Virus record (IMG/VR): IMGVR_UViG_3300032093_000684
Location: 1 to 27,379 of that record
Length of the DNA stretch: 27,379 nucleotides
Direction: 5' to 3' (one strand)
From: a virus
Part shown: in pieces, positions 16,285 to 23,998 of the stretch
How the letters are laid out: the number at the start of each line of letters is the position of its first letter
Position numbering within the stretch: position 1 is the first letter of the stretch
The notes under the pieces: generated by a model
What the model was told of the DNA's origin: nothing
Database searches by the model: none
What the model saw: the letters and a program-made list of their open reading frames with translations, nothing else
Position numbers and translations under genes: made by a program

Positions 16285-17214
16285 ATGTTTGAAAGCTATT
16301 TGACGAAGCCAACTGGTCTCGTAACAGCAACGCTGCACCGACCAGATGGCACGATCCTTCGCAGTCAACAGTCCAACACGTTCACGCTTGTTGGAGCTGA
16401 GCGGCTCGCAGCCGCGCTCGCTGGTGAGGCTGGGACTCTGACCGTTAGCAGCATTAAGAGCAGCAGCGGCGGCACCAGGATCTATGACTTTGACTCTACG
16501 ACGGGATTTACGGGAACCGCGACCGTTGACTCTGGCATCTACCGACAAGGGGTTGGCGCCTTCAAGATTGAGGCTGCACCTTCTGGCACGCAGTATGTCT
16601 ACGACGCGAGCACGATCAGCAGCTCTACCGTGGTAAGCGGCTCATCCATTGAGCTGTCACTGCGCTTTACGACGGTCAGCCGCGTGAACAAGAGCGCGTC
16701 CCAGCTGCGCATCTTCAGCGCAGGAAACGCATCCTCCTACTACGGCATCACCGTCGCGGACCTAGAGACCGCCGCAGGCGTCACATTCGCTGACGCAACC
16801 TGGGCAGTCTGCCGCGTGCCGATCAGCAGCTTCAACGTCACCGCTGGTGGACCATCGTGGAACGACACCACGGGGATCGGCTTCCAGCTCGTGGCTGGTA
16901 CCGCTGGTACCGCCACTGCCTACATTGACAATGCCTTCGTAGTGAACGGGAACCTGGATACGACCAGCGCGGCTACCAACGTGCCTGCAATCTACGACAC
17001 GAAGGCTACGACAAGCACGCGATCAACGCGCACGGTCACATCAACAAGCACATGGCAATTGGCAGACGCAATCGGCGAAACATTCTATGTGCTTGGACTA
17101 TTTGACGGATCTAGCAATCTACTCGCTATCACTGGATACGCAGCTGGTAGCGGCATCTATAAAGAGCCGAACAGCCTACTCACGGTAAGCTGGGCGCTCA
17201 CCACAACTGCATAG
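16285..17214 (+). CDS. Minor tail protein with carbohydrate-binding-like beta sandwich
   Basis: The frame is open from 16240, but that part overlaps the hub gene; the ATG at 16285, two bases past its stop and preceded by GTGGGGAT, is the better start (309 aa). After an N-terminal tail-like segment (ESYLTKPTGLVTATLHRPDGT) comes a domain of about 180 residues beginning YDFDSTTGFTGTATVDSG and ending TAYIDNAFVVNG, the layout of a jelly-roll lectin domain. A short C-terminal domain follows (WQLADAIGETFYVLGLFDGS to LLTVSWALTTTA). Probable adsorption accessory. Lectin fold is inferred, not proven. Confidence 0.7.
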   Translation: MFESYLTKPTGLVTATLHRPDGTILRSQQSNTFTLVGAERLAAALAGEAGTLTVSSIKSSSGGTRIYDFDSTTGFTGTATVDSGIYRQGVGAFKIEAAPSGTQYVYDASTISSSTVVSGSSIELSLRFTTVSRVNKSASQLRIFSAGNASSYYGITVADLETAAGVTFADATWAVCRVPISSFNVTAGGPSWNDTTGIGFQLVAGTAGTATAYIDNAFVVNGNLDTTSAATNVPAIYDTKATTSTRSTRTVTSTSTWQLADAIGETFYVLGLFDGSSNLLAITGYAAGSGIYKEPNSLLTVSWALTTTA

Positions 17215-17228
17215 GAGGATGAGGGAAC

Positions 17229-19022
17229 ATGCCTAATAGCGGTACCGTAACAGCTGGTAGCGTCGCACTTGCGTCGCAATACAATAATCTTCGCAGCGAT
17301 GTGCTTGATGCAACGACTTCGCATGTGCATAGCGGCAGCGCAGATGCTGGCGCGAAGATTGAAGGTTCATACCTTAAGTCCACAGGCGCAACCAATGGTC
17401 AGGTGCTCGCGGCAGACGGCGCTGGCGGCGCATCGTTTACGACGCTGGCAGGCGCAGGCGCGCTGAGCGGAACTGTCGTTGATGTTGTGTGGACGGCTGG
17501 CACAGTCACTCAAACGACTTACGCGGCTGCAGTCAGGGCTTCGTGGGGTGTAAGTGGTGGTGGCACCGAACTATACGCGGTCAGTTTTGTGGAATCTACT
17601 GGCGGTCGCGATATTTATAGATTCAATCTAGGCTCAAGTGCACTTGCCGCAAGTACAACGAATACACTCGCCGTTGGCGGAACTTTGCAGTTTGTTGAAA
17701 CAATGGGTTATGGTTTCGCTTCTGGTACCGCGATGCACTACTCGGAAGATGTTGCACTAACTACTTCTGGCAATCGCACGATCACCCTTAGAAAATACAA
17801 CAACACGCTTGCTTCCAATATGTGGAACGCGACGATTTGGAATGCCAAGACAGACGCATCAAGTTATAACACCAGACCGTTCTATCAAGGCAACTATGCC
17901 TATGTTTCTTCTATCGGGATTCACTACTCGTGGGATTCTTACAATGCCGATAGTGCTGGAACATCACTGGTCTATGTCGTAAACGATGTCAGCGGGTCTG
18001 TCTACACGGCTCCGTTCTTCGTTTCGTCAGCAACCAGCAGAGGCGGCGTAAACTTTGCTCTTTATGTTCCACCAGTTGCCGCAGGCAACGGCACGATTTA
18101 CGCTTGGGGAACGAGCGTTACGGCTACTGGTAGCACCGTGTCGTTCCACCGCATCGCCTACGAGGTAGGGAGCGCAAGCATTAGCGCAGTTTCAACCGCA
18201 ACAACTTCATACGGTTGGGCGGGATTCCAAAAGGGAAACACCACGACATCAGCCCCAATCCAGCCCATTTTCAATGGTTGGTGGGACTCTGCGTGCACCG
18301 CGATTGTGCTGAACACCAGAGTGTCTGTGCTAGACGGCTACACATCCGCTGCCAATATGATTTTGGGGCTTGATAGAACAGCAGGCACTGTGCTCTTCCA
18401 ATCACGACAAACTTCGGGAACGATTCTCGCTGGCGAGGAGCGTTTTTACAACAAGATGTATTGGGATCAGACCACGCGACTCTATGCCACTAGCAGTTCA
18501 GACACACAAAAGACTCAAGCAATCTTTCGTATGGGAACCGCTGGTGCATTCTATCAGCCTCGCGCGCATATGTTCCGCAGAGCGGGGGTTAGCAACGGAC
18601 AACCGCTTATGGGCTTTGCAGGCGATGGCTCTGCAACGCATCACCTTTATCAGTCTACCACACTCGGCTCGTCAATCGTCACAAACTCGTTTGCGAACAA
18701 CATTGTTGAAGCGACACTTCTGCCTGCGTATGCAAAAGGAAGGCTCGTATTCTTTGACGAAAACCAAAGCGACCGTTGGCGACCAGTGACACTTGTGACA
18801 GCCTCTGGCTTCCCGTTCTCGCAGTTCATCGGCTCGCCGTGGGTAAACAGTACAACGCCTCAGCAGTTCTTCACAGGAGGAGACTTCCCGCTATATGTTC
18901 CACCGAATGAACCACTGATTGGCGTGTTCAGTCGCAACGCGATCGCGACAAGTTATACAATTCCAGTTGACGGTGATGCTGGAACGGCGAAGTTCTCGTT
19001 GAAAATCATTGAGATGGCATAA
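17229..19022 (+). CDS. Tail fibre / receptor-binding candidate
   Basis: A 597-aa Ser/Thr/Gly/Ala/Tyr-rich protein with AGGAGGATGAGG before the ATG. The N-terminus (NSGTVTAGSVALASQYNNLRSDV, then THVHSG-like SHVHSGSADAGAKI) is a virion-attachment type I associate with phage fibres. It is followed by a short Gly/Ala linker and then long beta-structured regions full of Trp, Tyr and Asn. The end (YTIPVDGDAGTAKFSLKIIEMA) is also strand-like. It is the last large tail gene and so the best candidate for host recognition. No enzyme motif is visible. Confidence 0.72.
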   Translation: MPNSGTVTAGSVALASQYNNLRSDVLDATTSHVHSGSADAGAKIEGSYLKSTGATNGQVLAADGAGGASFTTLAGAGALSGTVVDVVWTAGTVTQTTYAAAVRASWGVSGGGTELYAVSFVESTGGRDIYRFNLGSSALAASTTNTLAVGGTLQFVETMGYGFASGTAMHYSEDVALTTSGNRTITLRKYNNTLASNMWNATIWNAKTDASSYNTRPFYQGNYAYVSSIGIHYSWDSYNADSAGTSLVYVVNDVSGSVYTAPFFVSSATSRGGVNFALYVPPVAAGNGTIYAWGTSVTATGSTVSFHRIAYEVGSASISAVSTATTSYGWAGFQKGNTTTSAPIQPIFNGWWDSACTAIVLNTRVSVLDGYTSAANMILGLDRTAGTVLFQSRQTSGTILAGEERFYNKMYWDQTTRLYATSSSDTQKTQAIFRMGTAGAFYQPRAHMFRRAGVSNGQPLMGFAGDGSATHHLYQSTTLGSSIVTNSFANNIVEATLLPAYAKGRLVFFDENQSDRWRPVTLVTASGFPFSQFIGSPWVNSTTPQQFFTGGDFPLYVPPNEPLIGVFSRNAIATSYTIPVDGDAGTAKFSLKIIEMA

Positions 19023-19031
19023 GGAGCGAAT

Positions 19032-19271
19032 ATGGCAAAACTACTTGTTGCACGAGACGAACACAACGAGATCACCACTTGGGGCGAGGAGTTCGCTGGC
19101 GGAACAGAGATTCCAGCGGCAGAGATTCCATCCGATTGGGAGATCTTCCGAACGGCGAAGTATCTCTTTGACGGCACCGCGCTTGTCGTGCGCGCAGGCT
19201 GGGTTGACCCTGTGATCTCCGAAGAGCCAGAAGTTCCAGCGGAGCCTGAAACTCCCGCTGATCCTGAATGA
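19032..19271 (+). CDS. Small acidic tail-cluster protein
   Basis: A 79-aa protein with AAGGAG seven bases before the ATG. It has a short folded part (MAKLLVARDEHNEITTWGEEF, then DWEIFRTAKYLFDGTALVVRAGWV) and a disordered Glu/Pro tail ([16 protein letters not shown]). It overlaps the next gene by ATGA. Position after the fibre gene suggests a tail-tip or chaperone partner. Family not recognised. Confidence 0.7.
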   Translation: MAKLLVARDEHNEITTWGEEFAGGTEIPAAEIPSDWEIFRTAKYLFDGTALVVRAGWVDPVISEEPEVPAEPETPADPE

Positions 19272-19450
19272 CTAAGAGTCAAGTTGACGCGATCCTAGAG
19301 CGGCTTGATCGGATTGAATCCGATCTTGCCTGCGTGCGCGTTGAGATGGCAGAGACCCGTGGCGCCTATCGTTTAGCTAAGTTTGTGATTGCGTTGCTTG
19401 GACTAAGTGGACTGGGAGGTCTAACCGCTTGGCTGTCTAACGGTAAGTGA
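19268..19450 (+). CDS. Coiled-coil plus transmembrane protein (lysis-accessory candidate)
   Basis: A 60-aa protein: an N-terminal coiled coil ([24 protein letters not shown]) and one membrane helix ([18 protein letters not shown]) ending SNGK. This is the layout of XhlA-like and other small phage membrane proteins near lysis genes. ATGA overlap at the start and GTGA overlap with the next gene. Lysis role is inferred from layout and position only. Confidence 0.65.
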   Translation: MTKSQVDAILERLDRIESDLACVRVEMAETRGAYRLAKFVIALLGLSGLGGLTAWLSNGK

Positions 19451-20586
19451 GTCAACGCGCACTTGCGTTCCTGCTGACACTGGCAACTCTGTTGCCGTTC
19501 GCTGCGAGCGCCTACGCGCTTGACAGTGCCGATGCGTGGGATCAGCAGATTGATTCCAACGGCACGATTACGCTAAGCGATGGCACAATCCTGATTGAAG
19601 GTAGCAACAACGCTGGACCTGGGTACCCGTGGCAAAATACTGTGACGGGACTAACAACAGATTCATCCGTTGGCGAGACGGTATCTTTTGACTGGGCGTA
19701 TTGGACTACTGACGGTGCGTTCTACGACCGCGCGCAGATGCTTCTTGATGAGAGCTGGATTGATCTAGCGATCTGGGACCAGGCTGGGTACAACCCGCTG
19801 CAACAGAGCGGCAGTCAATCCGTCTACGTCACCGCAGGCGGGATCTTTGGATTCCGCGTCCTAAGCACTGACTCCTGCTGCGGATCGGGCTTCTTGCAAG
19901 TCAACAATACGACCTGGGTCGTAGGTAGCCCTACGCCGTCCCCTACGGCGTCTCCTGAGCCAACCGCGACTCCTACGCCAGATCCGACCCAGGAGCCGTC
20001 TCCGTCGCCTACAGAGCCTCCTACGCCTGAACCGACCGTGGAGCCTAGCCCAGAGCCTACTCCTAGCCCTGAGCCAACTCCAGAGCCTACGCCTACCCCT
20101 GAACTGACACCAGACCCCACGCCTCAGCCAACGCCAAGCCCAGAGGTGAGCATTGAACCAACGCCAACTCCTGGACCCACGAATTCTCCCGCCCCGTCTC
20201 CCGCTCCAACGGAGACGCCTGCACCAGAAACGCCTTCGCCATCTCCTTCCGTATCTCCTGATACCAGTCCTATTCCTACTCCTGAGCCAGAGCAGCCCGA
20301 TTTGCCGCCTGTAGCTGAAGCGATTGCTGAAGTTGCTGGAGCAGCCGTTGCAGCCGCAGCAGATTTTATTTCTGACATTGCTGCGATTACTGAGCTTGGC
20401 AAAGACCTTGACGAAACTGAACGTGAAGAAGCGCAACCCGTAGCAGTCGCAATTATCTCCAGTCAAGTTGCAAGTGTTGCAGCAGCGGCGGCAAACGCTG
20501 CGCGACAGCCAAGCAACAACAACGGTGGAGGTGGTGGCGCTGGAGGCGGCGAGATGGGTGCGCGTAGCAGAAAGGTGCGCCGCTAA
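19447..20586 (+). CDS. Secreted Pro/Thr/Ser-rich protein with N-terminal beta domain
   Basis: A 379-aa protein from a GTG in the previous stop. Residues 1-25 form a clear signal peptide ([21 protein letters not shown], cleavage near ASA or AYA). Residues about 30-158 form a Trp-rich beta domain resembling sandwich domains of bacterial secreted proteins ([35 protein letters not shown]). Residues 161-288 are an almost pure Pro with Thr, Ser and Glu linker. Residues about 289-354 are Ala-rich helices with a hydrophobic run ([21 protein letters not shown]), followed by a Gly run and a basic tail (GARSRKVRR). It could be a wall-spanning surface protein, possibly held by the C-terminal helix. It lies between tail and lysis genes. 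Function unknown. Confidence 0.82.
   Translation: MSQRALAFLLTLATLLPFAASAYALDSADAWDQQIDSNGTITLSDGTILIEGSNNAGPGYPWQNTVTGLTTDSSVGETVSFDWAYWTTDGAFYDRAQMLLDESWIDLAIWDQAGYNPLQQSGSQSVYVTAGGIFGFRVLSTDSCCGSGFLQVNNTTWVVGSPTPSPTASPEPTATPTPDPTQEPSPSPTEPPTPEPTVEPSPEPTPSPEPTPEPTPTPELTPDPTPQPTPSPEVSIEPTPTPGPTNSPAPSPAPTETPAPETPSPSPSVSPDTSPIPTPEPEQPDLPPVAEAIAEVAGAAVAAAADFISDIAAITELGKDLDETEREEAQPVAVAIISSQVASVAAAAANAARQPSNNNGGGGGAGGGEMGARSRKVRR
19927..20310 (+). repeat. Low-complexity CCnACn/GAGCC coding repeat (Pro-rich linker)
   Basis: About 384 bases of irregular CCT/CCA, ACT/ACG and GAG codons coding the Pro/Thr/Ser/Glu linker of the secreted protein. Codon choice varies within the repeat, which argues for protein-level selection. 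The opposite strand has long Arg- or Gly-rich open frames as a by-product. Confidence 0.85.
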
Positions 20587-20756
20587 TGTTAAAGAATATT
20601 ATTCTAGATCTGATCGGTGGAGCCTGGACCATTTTGGGGCTGGGCTTTGCAGTTATCGTGCTTCCCCCAGGGGGAACACAGGAAACAATGTCTGCGCTTT
20701 TTCTTGCGCTGACATTCGTCTGGCTAATTACTGGACCATTGAGATGGAGGGAATGA
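20586..20756 (+). CDS. Small two-helix membrane protein, holin candidate
   Basis: A 56-aa protein starting in the previous stop (TAATG). It has two hydrophobic segments, about residues 10-27 (IGGAWTILGLGFAVIVLP) and 35-50 (MSALFLALTFVWLITG), joined by a short PPGGTQET turn and ending in a basic PLRWRE. Two helices, small size and position just upstream of the lysin fit a class II holin. The central turn is coded by a 15-base palindrome (20662-20676). A second holin candidate lies at 21620. Confidence 0.65.
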   Translation: MLKNIILDLIGGAWTILGLGFAVIVLPPGGTQETMSALFLALTFVWLITGPLRWRE

Positions 20757-20758
20757 TC

Positions 20759-21016
20759 GTGACTACAGCGGATCACATTGAAGAGCTGCACCAGCAGGGC
20801 TGGACTCGCGTAGACACCGCCCCTGGTGAGTGGGTTGCGCTTGTTCCGAACGATAACAACAGCGCCTTCGGCGGCACACTCTGGCGTCTCGCGGACGATG
20901 GCAATTACTACGCAGAGGGCGTAACAGAGGGGCATCCGATTTCCGCTGCGCTTGGCTTTGAGCAGGCGGCACGTGCCCTTGCGGTCTTCATCAAGGAGGA
21001 GCTTGGGGATGCCTAA
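20759..21016 (+). CDS. Small soluble protein in lysis region
   Basis: An 85-aa protein. The frame is open upstream, but GGAGGG at 20746-20751 is spaced seven bases from the GTG at 20759; ATGs at 20744 and 20753 are alternatives. It starts TTADHIEELHQQGWTRVD and continues GEWVALVPNDNNSAFGGTLWRLADDGNYYAEGV, a small alpha/beta domain without known motif. It overlaps the lysin gene by eight bases and supplies that gene's SD within its own coding sequence. Function unknown. Confidence 0.68.
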   Translation: MTTADHIEELHQQGWTRVDTAPGEWVALVPNDNNSAFGGTLWRLADDGNYYAEGVTEGHPISAALGFEQAARALAVFIKEELGDA

Positions 21017-21617
21017 ACTCCAGATTAAGTCACAGCTAGATCACATTGAAAAAAATGGCGTGCTTGACGATTGCGGTCCATCATCCGCAGCATGCGCCTT
21101 GTCGTATGCGACGAAGTACACCAAACAGTTCAGCGCAGCAGACGGCATTGCCGCGAAGAAGGCTGCGACGGGACAAGTGGATCGCGACGGCGTGTCGGAT
21201 AACGGCAGCTCCCTTGGAGATCTGATCAAGACCGTCAAGCACATGGGCGGAAAGGCGCGCTACGCAGACTCATGGGATGACGTTGTTGAGTCAGCAAAGG
21301 CTGGCGCTGGTCTAATCGTGTGGGTCCAACAGGGTCCAGCCGCCTATCCCGCTGGAGTAGAGATCAGCAAGTGGCACGTCAACTGGGCTTCCTACTGGGC
21401 AAAGAAAGATAAGAAAGTGCTAGAGGCTGGATACGGTCACATGACCGCCGCAGCTTTCTGCCCCGTAGAGGGTTGGCAGTGGGCATGCCCCACGCGCACT
21501 GGCAAAGGCAAAGAGCAGTTCGGCGTCAAGCTGACCGAAGACCAGCTCAAACAAATCGCTGCGTCTAAGCCTGGACCAGCGTTCAAGCACGTCGTAATCG
21601 TCACGGCAAAGGAGTAG
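21009..21617 (+). CDS. C39-like cysteine peptidase, probable endolysin
   Basis: Likely cuts peptide bonds in the cell wall at lysis. The frame is open from 20952, but AAGGAGGA at 20993-21000 sets the start at the ATG at 21009 (202 aa). The motif DDCGPSSAACAL (catalytic Cys22) is the C39/papain-like start, and GYGHM (His144) is the likely catalytic His; His123 in KWHVNW is an alternative. The N-terminus (KLQIKSQLDHIEKNGVLDDCGP) is the usual lead-in. No separate wall-binding domain or signal peptide is seen, so release through a holin is expected. Such peptidase domains are known in actinophage lysins. It could also be an unrelated cysteine hydrolase. Confidence 0.78.
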   Translation: MPKLQIKSQLDHIEKNGVLDDCGPSSAACALSYATKYTKQFSAADGIAAKKAATGQVDRDGVSDNGSSLGDLIKTVKHMGGKARYADSWDDVVESAKAGAGLIVWVQQGPAAYPAGVEISKWHVNWASYWAKKDKKVLEAGYGHMTAAAFCPVEGWQWACPTRTGKGKEQFGVKLTEDQLKQIAASKPGPAFKHVVIVTAKE

Positions 21618-21619
21618 AC

Positions 21620-21880
21620 ATGACTTGGCTTAAAGATCTTTTCGCACGCACGTCGGTAGATGAGGCGCTGCTGGACGCAGGGCGCACGTTCCTCACGGTC
21701 TCCATCGCGGTGGCTTTGGGAATGGGCATCCCCCTGCTAGACCTGACTGGCGACGGATTCAAGGTAATCCTCTCCGCTGGACTAGCTTCGTTCCTCCAGA
21801 CCATTCAGCGGTACCTGGACCCAGCCAACACCGCCTACGGGGTGACCAGCAGCTCCACAGACAAGACGGCAAAGAAGTAA
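21620..21880 (+). CDS. Holin-like membrane protein (r1t-type pattern)
   Basis: An 86-aa protein with AAAGGAG before the ATG. It has an amphipathic start (TWLKDLFARTSVDEALLDAGR), a first hydrophobic helix at about 22-41 (RTFLTVSIAVALGMGIPLLD), a second at about 46-63 (GFKVILSAGLASFLQTIQ), and a polar, Lys-rich tail. This layout, with the RTF start of the first helix, resembles r1t-type holins. Directly after the lysin, it is the better holin candidate of the two. Confidence 0.75.
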   Translation: MTWLKDLFARTSVDEALLDAGRTFLTVSIAVALGMGIPLLDLTGDGFKVILSAGLASFLQTIQRYLDPANTAYGVTSSSTDKTAKK

Positions 21881-21937
21881 CGGCATACTTATGATCATGG
21901 TGCCTGCACTTGCAGGGAGTAAAAAGGGAGGCACACC
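21881..21937 (+). promoter_or_regulatory. Gap before HTH gene with inverted repeats
   Basis: A 57-base gap with a TATGAT at 21890-21895, the palindrome ATGATCAT (21891-21898) and the 6+2+6 repeat CCTGCA-CT-TGCAGG (21903-21916), followed by GGGAGG as ribosome site. TATGAT could be a -10, but no matching -35 is seen at 16-18 bases. The 6+2+6 repeat could be an operator or a weak hairpin. Confidence 0.35.
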
Positions 21938-22180
21938 ATGGCTAGATTGGACGATGCGCTTGGAACGCAAGGTAAGGTCCGCAAGGGACCGCCGTGTTCG
22001 GTTGGCTTACTGCTCGCCGCGCTGGATGACGAAGAGCGAAGTGCGCTCAATGTTGCGCTTGCAGACAAAACGCGTAGTAAGCGACAGCTAAGCGAGGCGA
22101 TTCGGGTCGCATACAAATACGAAGTGCAGGATCACACGCTGAATCGGCACCGCCGTCAGCAGTGCAAATGCCCACGATGA
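21938..22180 (+). CDS. Small HTH-like DNA-binding protein with Cys pair
   Basis: An 80-aa protein with GGGAGG before the ATG. The pattern is KGPPCSVGLLLAALDDEERSAL, then a helix-turn-helix-like stretch (TRSKRQLSEAIRVAYKYEVQDHTLNRHRR) and a final QQCKCPR, with Cys20, Cys76 and Cys78. I recall this layout from small actinophage proteins that precede nuclease- or phosphatase-like genes. Likely binds DNA, perhaps with a metal, but no target is known. It overlaps the next gene by ATGA. Confidence 0.72.
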   Translation: MARLDDALGTQGKVRKGPPCSVGLLLAALDDEERSALNVALADKTRSKRQLSEAIRVAYKYEVQDHTLNRHRRQQCKCPR

Positions 22181-23367
22181 GTCAATTAGATAAGGCGATG
22201 GAGGAAATCCTCGCCGTACAAAACGAGCTAGAAGAGCCAAAGTCTCCGTCGCGCACCCATTCGCAGGGATGGGAACCAGGCGTTGCTTGGAACGGCAAAG
22301 AGGGAACCATCGTTACGGGCGCACTCCCAGCGGAGAATGCGCCGAACTGGGACACGATCCTGAAGGTGTGGGGGCTAGACCCTGACAAGTTCCAGGTCGT
22401 TGAGCCAGTGTTGTTCAACGTGTGGGGCGATCCGCTAGGTCAGCTCAACCGACAGTGGAAGGGCAAAGTCGTTCAGCGCACCGTGTCGCAAGACGCGGAT
22501 CTGGAACGGCTCGTGCAAGAAATTAAGAAACATAAGTTTTCCAAGCCGTTGGTCCGCGAAGAGGGGCTGGCAATGCTGGTCGCAATCAGCGACCTACAGC
22601 TTGGAAAGGGCGAAGGCGGCGGGACCGCTGGGATTGTCGCCAGATTCTTGGCTGGGATCAACGAGGTGGAAGCCCGTTGGAAAGAGCTAGTGAAGACTGG
22701 GCGTCCGCTCTCTAGGCTCGTGGTGGTAGGGCTTGGAGACGTCGTAGAGAGCTGCGACGGTCACTACGACATGCAGGCATTTCAGACTGACCTGGATCGG
22801 CGCGAGCAGATCACGGTTGCACGGCGCCTGCTCGTAAAAGCGATCACGAGCTGGGCGCGATTTGCGCCACAGGTAATCGTCGCCGCCATTCCAGGCAATC
22901 ACGGAGAGAATCGCAGGGGCGGTAAAGCCTTCACCACGTTTGGCGACAATGATGACGTGGCGGTCTTTGAGCAGGCGGCTGAGGTCGTAGGGGCAAACCC
23001 TGATTACGACCATGTGAAGTTTGCGTTCCCAAAGAATGATCTCACCATGACCCTGGACGTTTGCGGCACCATCGTCGGACTGGCGCACGGTCATCAATTC
23101 CGTGGCAATCCGTTGACGTGGTGGGCGAAACAGGCACTTGGCTTGCAGCGCACTGGGGACAGCTCGCTGCTCTTGGCTGGGCATCTGCATCATCTCGTGG
23201 TGCAGCAGTCTGGCGCGCGCACATTTGTGCAGGCGCCGTCCCTGGACGGTGGGTCACAATGGTTTACGGAAACGCAGGGAGCTTCGGCTCCAGCGGGCAT
23301 CCTAACCATGACGGTCGGTGGCGGATTCTGGGATGACCTAAGAGTCCTACCGTGCCTTACGCAGTAA
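22177..23367 (+). CDS. Calcineurin-like metallophosphoesterase
   Basis: Predicted two-metal phosphoesterase or nuclease. The frame is open from a GTG at 22162, but the ATG at 22177 overlaps the previous stop (ATGA) and is my choice (396 aa). After an N-terminal part of about 130 residues come the family motifs in order: AISDLQLGKG (Asp about 139, with Gln where the classic motif has His), VVVGLGDVVES (Asp about 188), AAIPGNHGENR (Asn and His about 241-242), LAHGHQF (His about 304) and LAGHLHHL (His about 336 and 338). The His-to-Gln change at the first metal site resembles the Mre11-distant phage branch. Substrate could be DNA ends or a small phosphodiester. It follows an HTH gene. Confidence 0.85.
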   Translation: MSQLDKAMEEILAVQNELEEPKSPSRTHSQGWEPGVAWNGKEGTIVTGALPAENAPNWDTILKVWGLDPDKFQVVEPVLFNVWGDPLGQLNRQWKGKVVQRTVSQDADLERLVQEIKKHKFSKPLVREEGLAMLVAISDLQLGKGEGGGTAGIVARFLAGINEVEARWKELVKTGRPLSRLVVVGLGDVVESCDGHYDMQAFQTDLDRREQITVARRLLVKAITSWARFAPQVIVAAIPGNHGENRRGGKAFTTFGDNDDVAVFEQAAEVVGANPDYDHVKFAFPKNDLTMTLDVCGTIVGLAHGHQFRGNPLTWWAKQALGLQRTGDSSLLLAGHLHHLVVQQSGARTFVQAPSLDGGSQWFTETQGASAPAGILTMTVGGGFWDDLRVLPCLTQ

Positions 23368-23570
23368 CCGACAAGGGGGGCAATGGGATCTGCGACGTGT
23401 GCGAAGAGCGCGGTCGCGTCTTTTACTTTAACACCGTAGTTTTGGGTAGGGATCTAGCTACGGGCTTACAGCTGGTCGCGGAGCACGCGATTTGCAGCGA
23501 CTGCATTGGGGTCATTGTGGACCTAGCAGAGAATAACTCCCTACCCGATGACAATGCTGGTGAGCCGTAA
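23352..23570 (+). CDS. Small zinc-ribbon protein
   Basis: A 72-aa protein from a GTG inside the phosphoesterase end (16-base overlap). Two Cys pairs, ICDVCEERG (14 and 17) and ICSDCIG (48 and 51), make a treble-clef or zinc-ribbon knuckle, with a beta segment between them and an acidic tail (SLPDDNAGEP). Likely binds zinc; role unknown. No clear SD, so translation probably depends on the gene before it. Confidence 0.7.
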   Translation: MPYAVTDKGGNGICDVCEERGRVFYFNTVVLGRDLATGLQLVAEHAICSDCIGVIVDLAENNSLPDDNAGEP

Positions 23571-23584
23571 GGCGAGCCAGTCCA

Positions 23585-23640
23585 GCCCTGGACGCGTCGC
23601 GTGCCTCCCGCACCGCGTCCAGGGCGCCATTTCTATTTCT
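23585..23640. terminator. Bidirectional terminator between convergent genes
   Basis: Perfect 12-bp stem (GCCCTGGACGCG with CGCGTCCAGGGC, 23585-23596 and 23614-23625), with a 17-base loop that itself can form GTGC/GCAC. On the plus strand it is followed by CCATTTCTATTTCTT, a T-rich tail. It sits exactly between the rightward zinc-ribbon stop (23570) and the leftward operon stop (23633). On the minus strand the tail is weaker (TGGACTGG), so leftward termination is less sure. Confidence 0.82.
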
Positions 23641-23998
23641 TAAGATATTTCGGATCAACCCCGATTCCGTTACAGCGGAAGCATGTGCCGTGGTGACCGT
23701 ACACGCCAGAGCCGCCGCAGCGCGTGCAAGCCTTGGCAAGGCGCGCAGCTGCTGCTGATTGGCGCTGTTGCTCCAGCAGCTGATCCTGAAGATGCTGGGC
23801 ATACAACGTCTTTAGCCGCTGACCGTTGGCACAGTCGCACCAGACCGTGTAGCCGTGAGCATCCGACGCGTTCCACCAGGCTTCGCAGTTGACGCAGTTT
23901 TCTGTATCTCGCGTCGTAATCCTGCGCGCGTTGTGGGCAGCTTCCATCCTGCTGACCAGCTCGCGCTGAGCGTCGGTTAGGTTTGCTCGCCAGCTCAT
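23633..23998 (-). CDS. DnaJ-type zinc-finger protein, two Cys modules
   Basis: A 121-aa protein. The frame is open upstream to 24073, but AAAGGAGG lies seven bases before the ATG at 23998, which overlaps the previous stop (TAATG). An N-terminal helix (LTDAQRELVSRMEAAHNARR) precedes a first module (CVNC at 35-38 with CDC at 54-56), then a Gln-rich helix, then CTRCGGSGVYGHHGTCFRCNGIG (Cys 91, 94, 106, 109), a CxxCGGSG pair like one zinc site of DnaJ. Last gene of the leftward operon, ending at the bidirectional terminator. Probably a zinc-bound scaffold or regulator. Confidence 0.75.
   Translation of the reverse strand: MSWRANLTDAQRELVSRMEAAHNARRITTRDTENCVNCEAWWNASDAHGYTVWCDCANGQRLKTLYAQHLQDQLLEQQRQSAAAARLAKACTRCGGSGVYGHHGTCFRCNGIGVDPKYLKK

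Noticed and set aside
19927-20310. Repeat array that might be CRISPR-like
   Set aside because: Units are irregular, without spacers of constant length, and code in frame for a Pro-rich linker.
19861-20466. 201-aa Arg-rich and 98-aa Gly/Ser/Val-rich minus-strand frames
   Set aside because: These are by-products of the Pro-rich repeat on the plus strand; composition is that of the complement of CCN/ACN codons.
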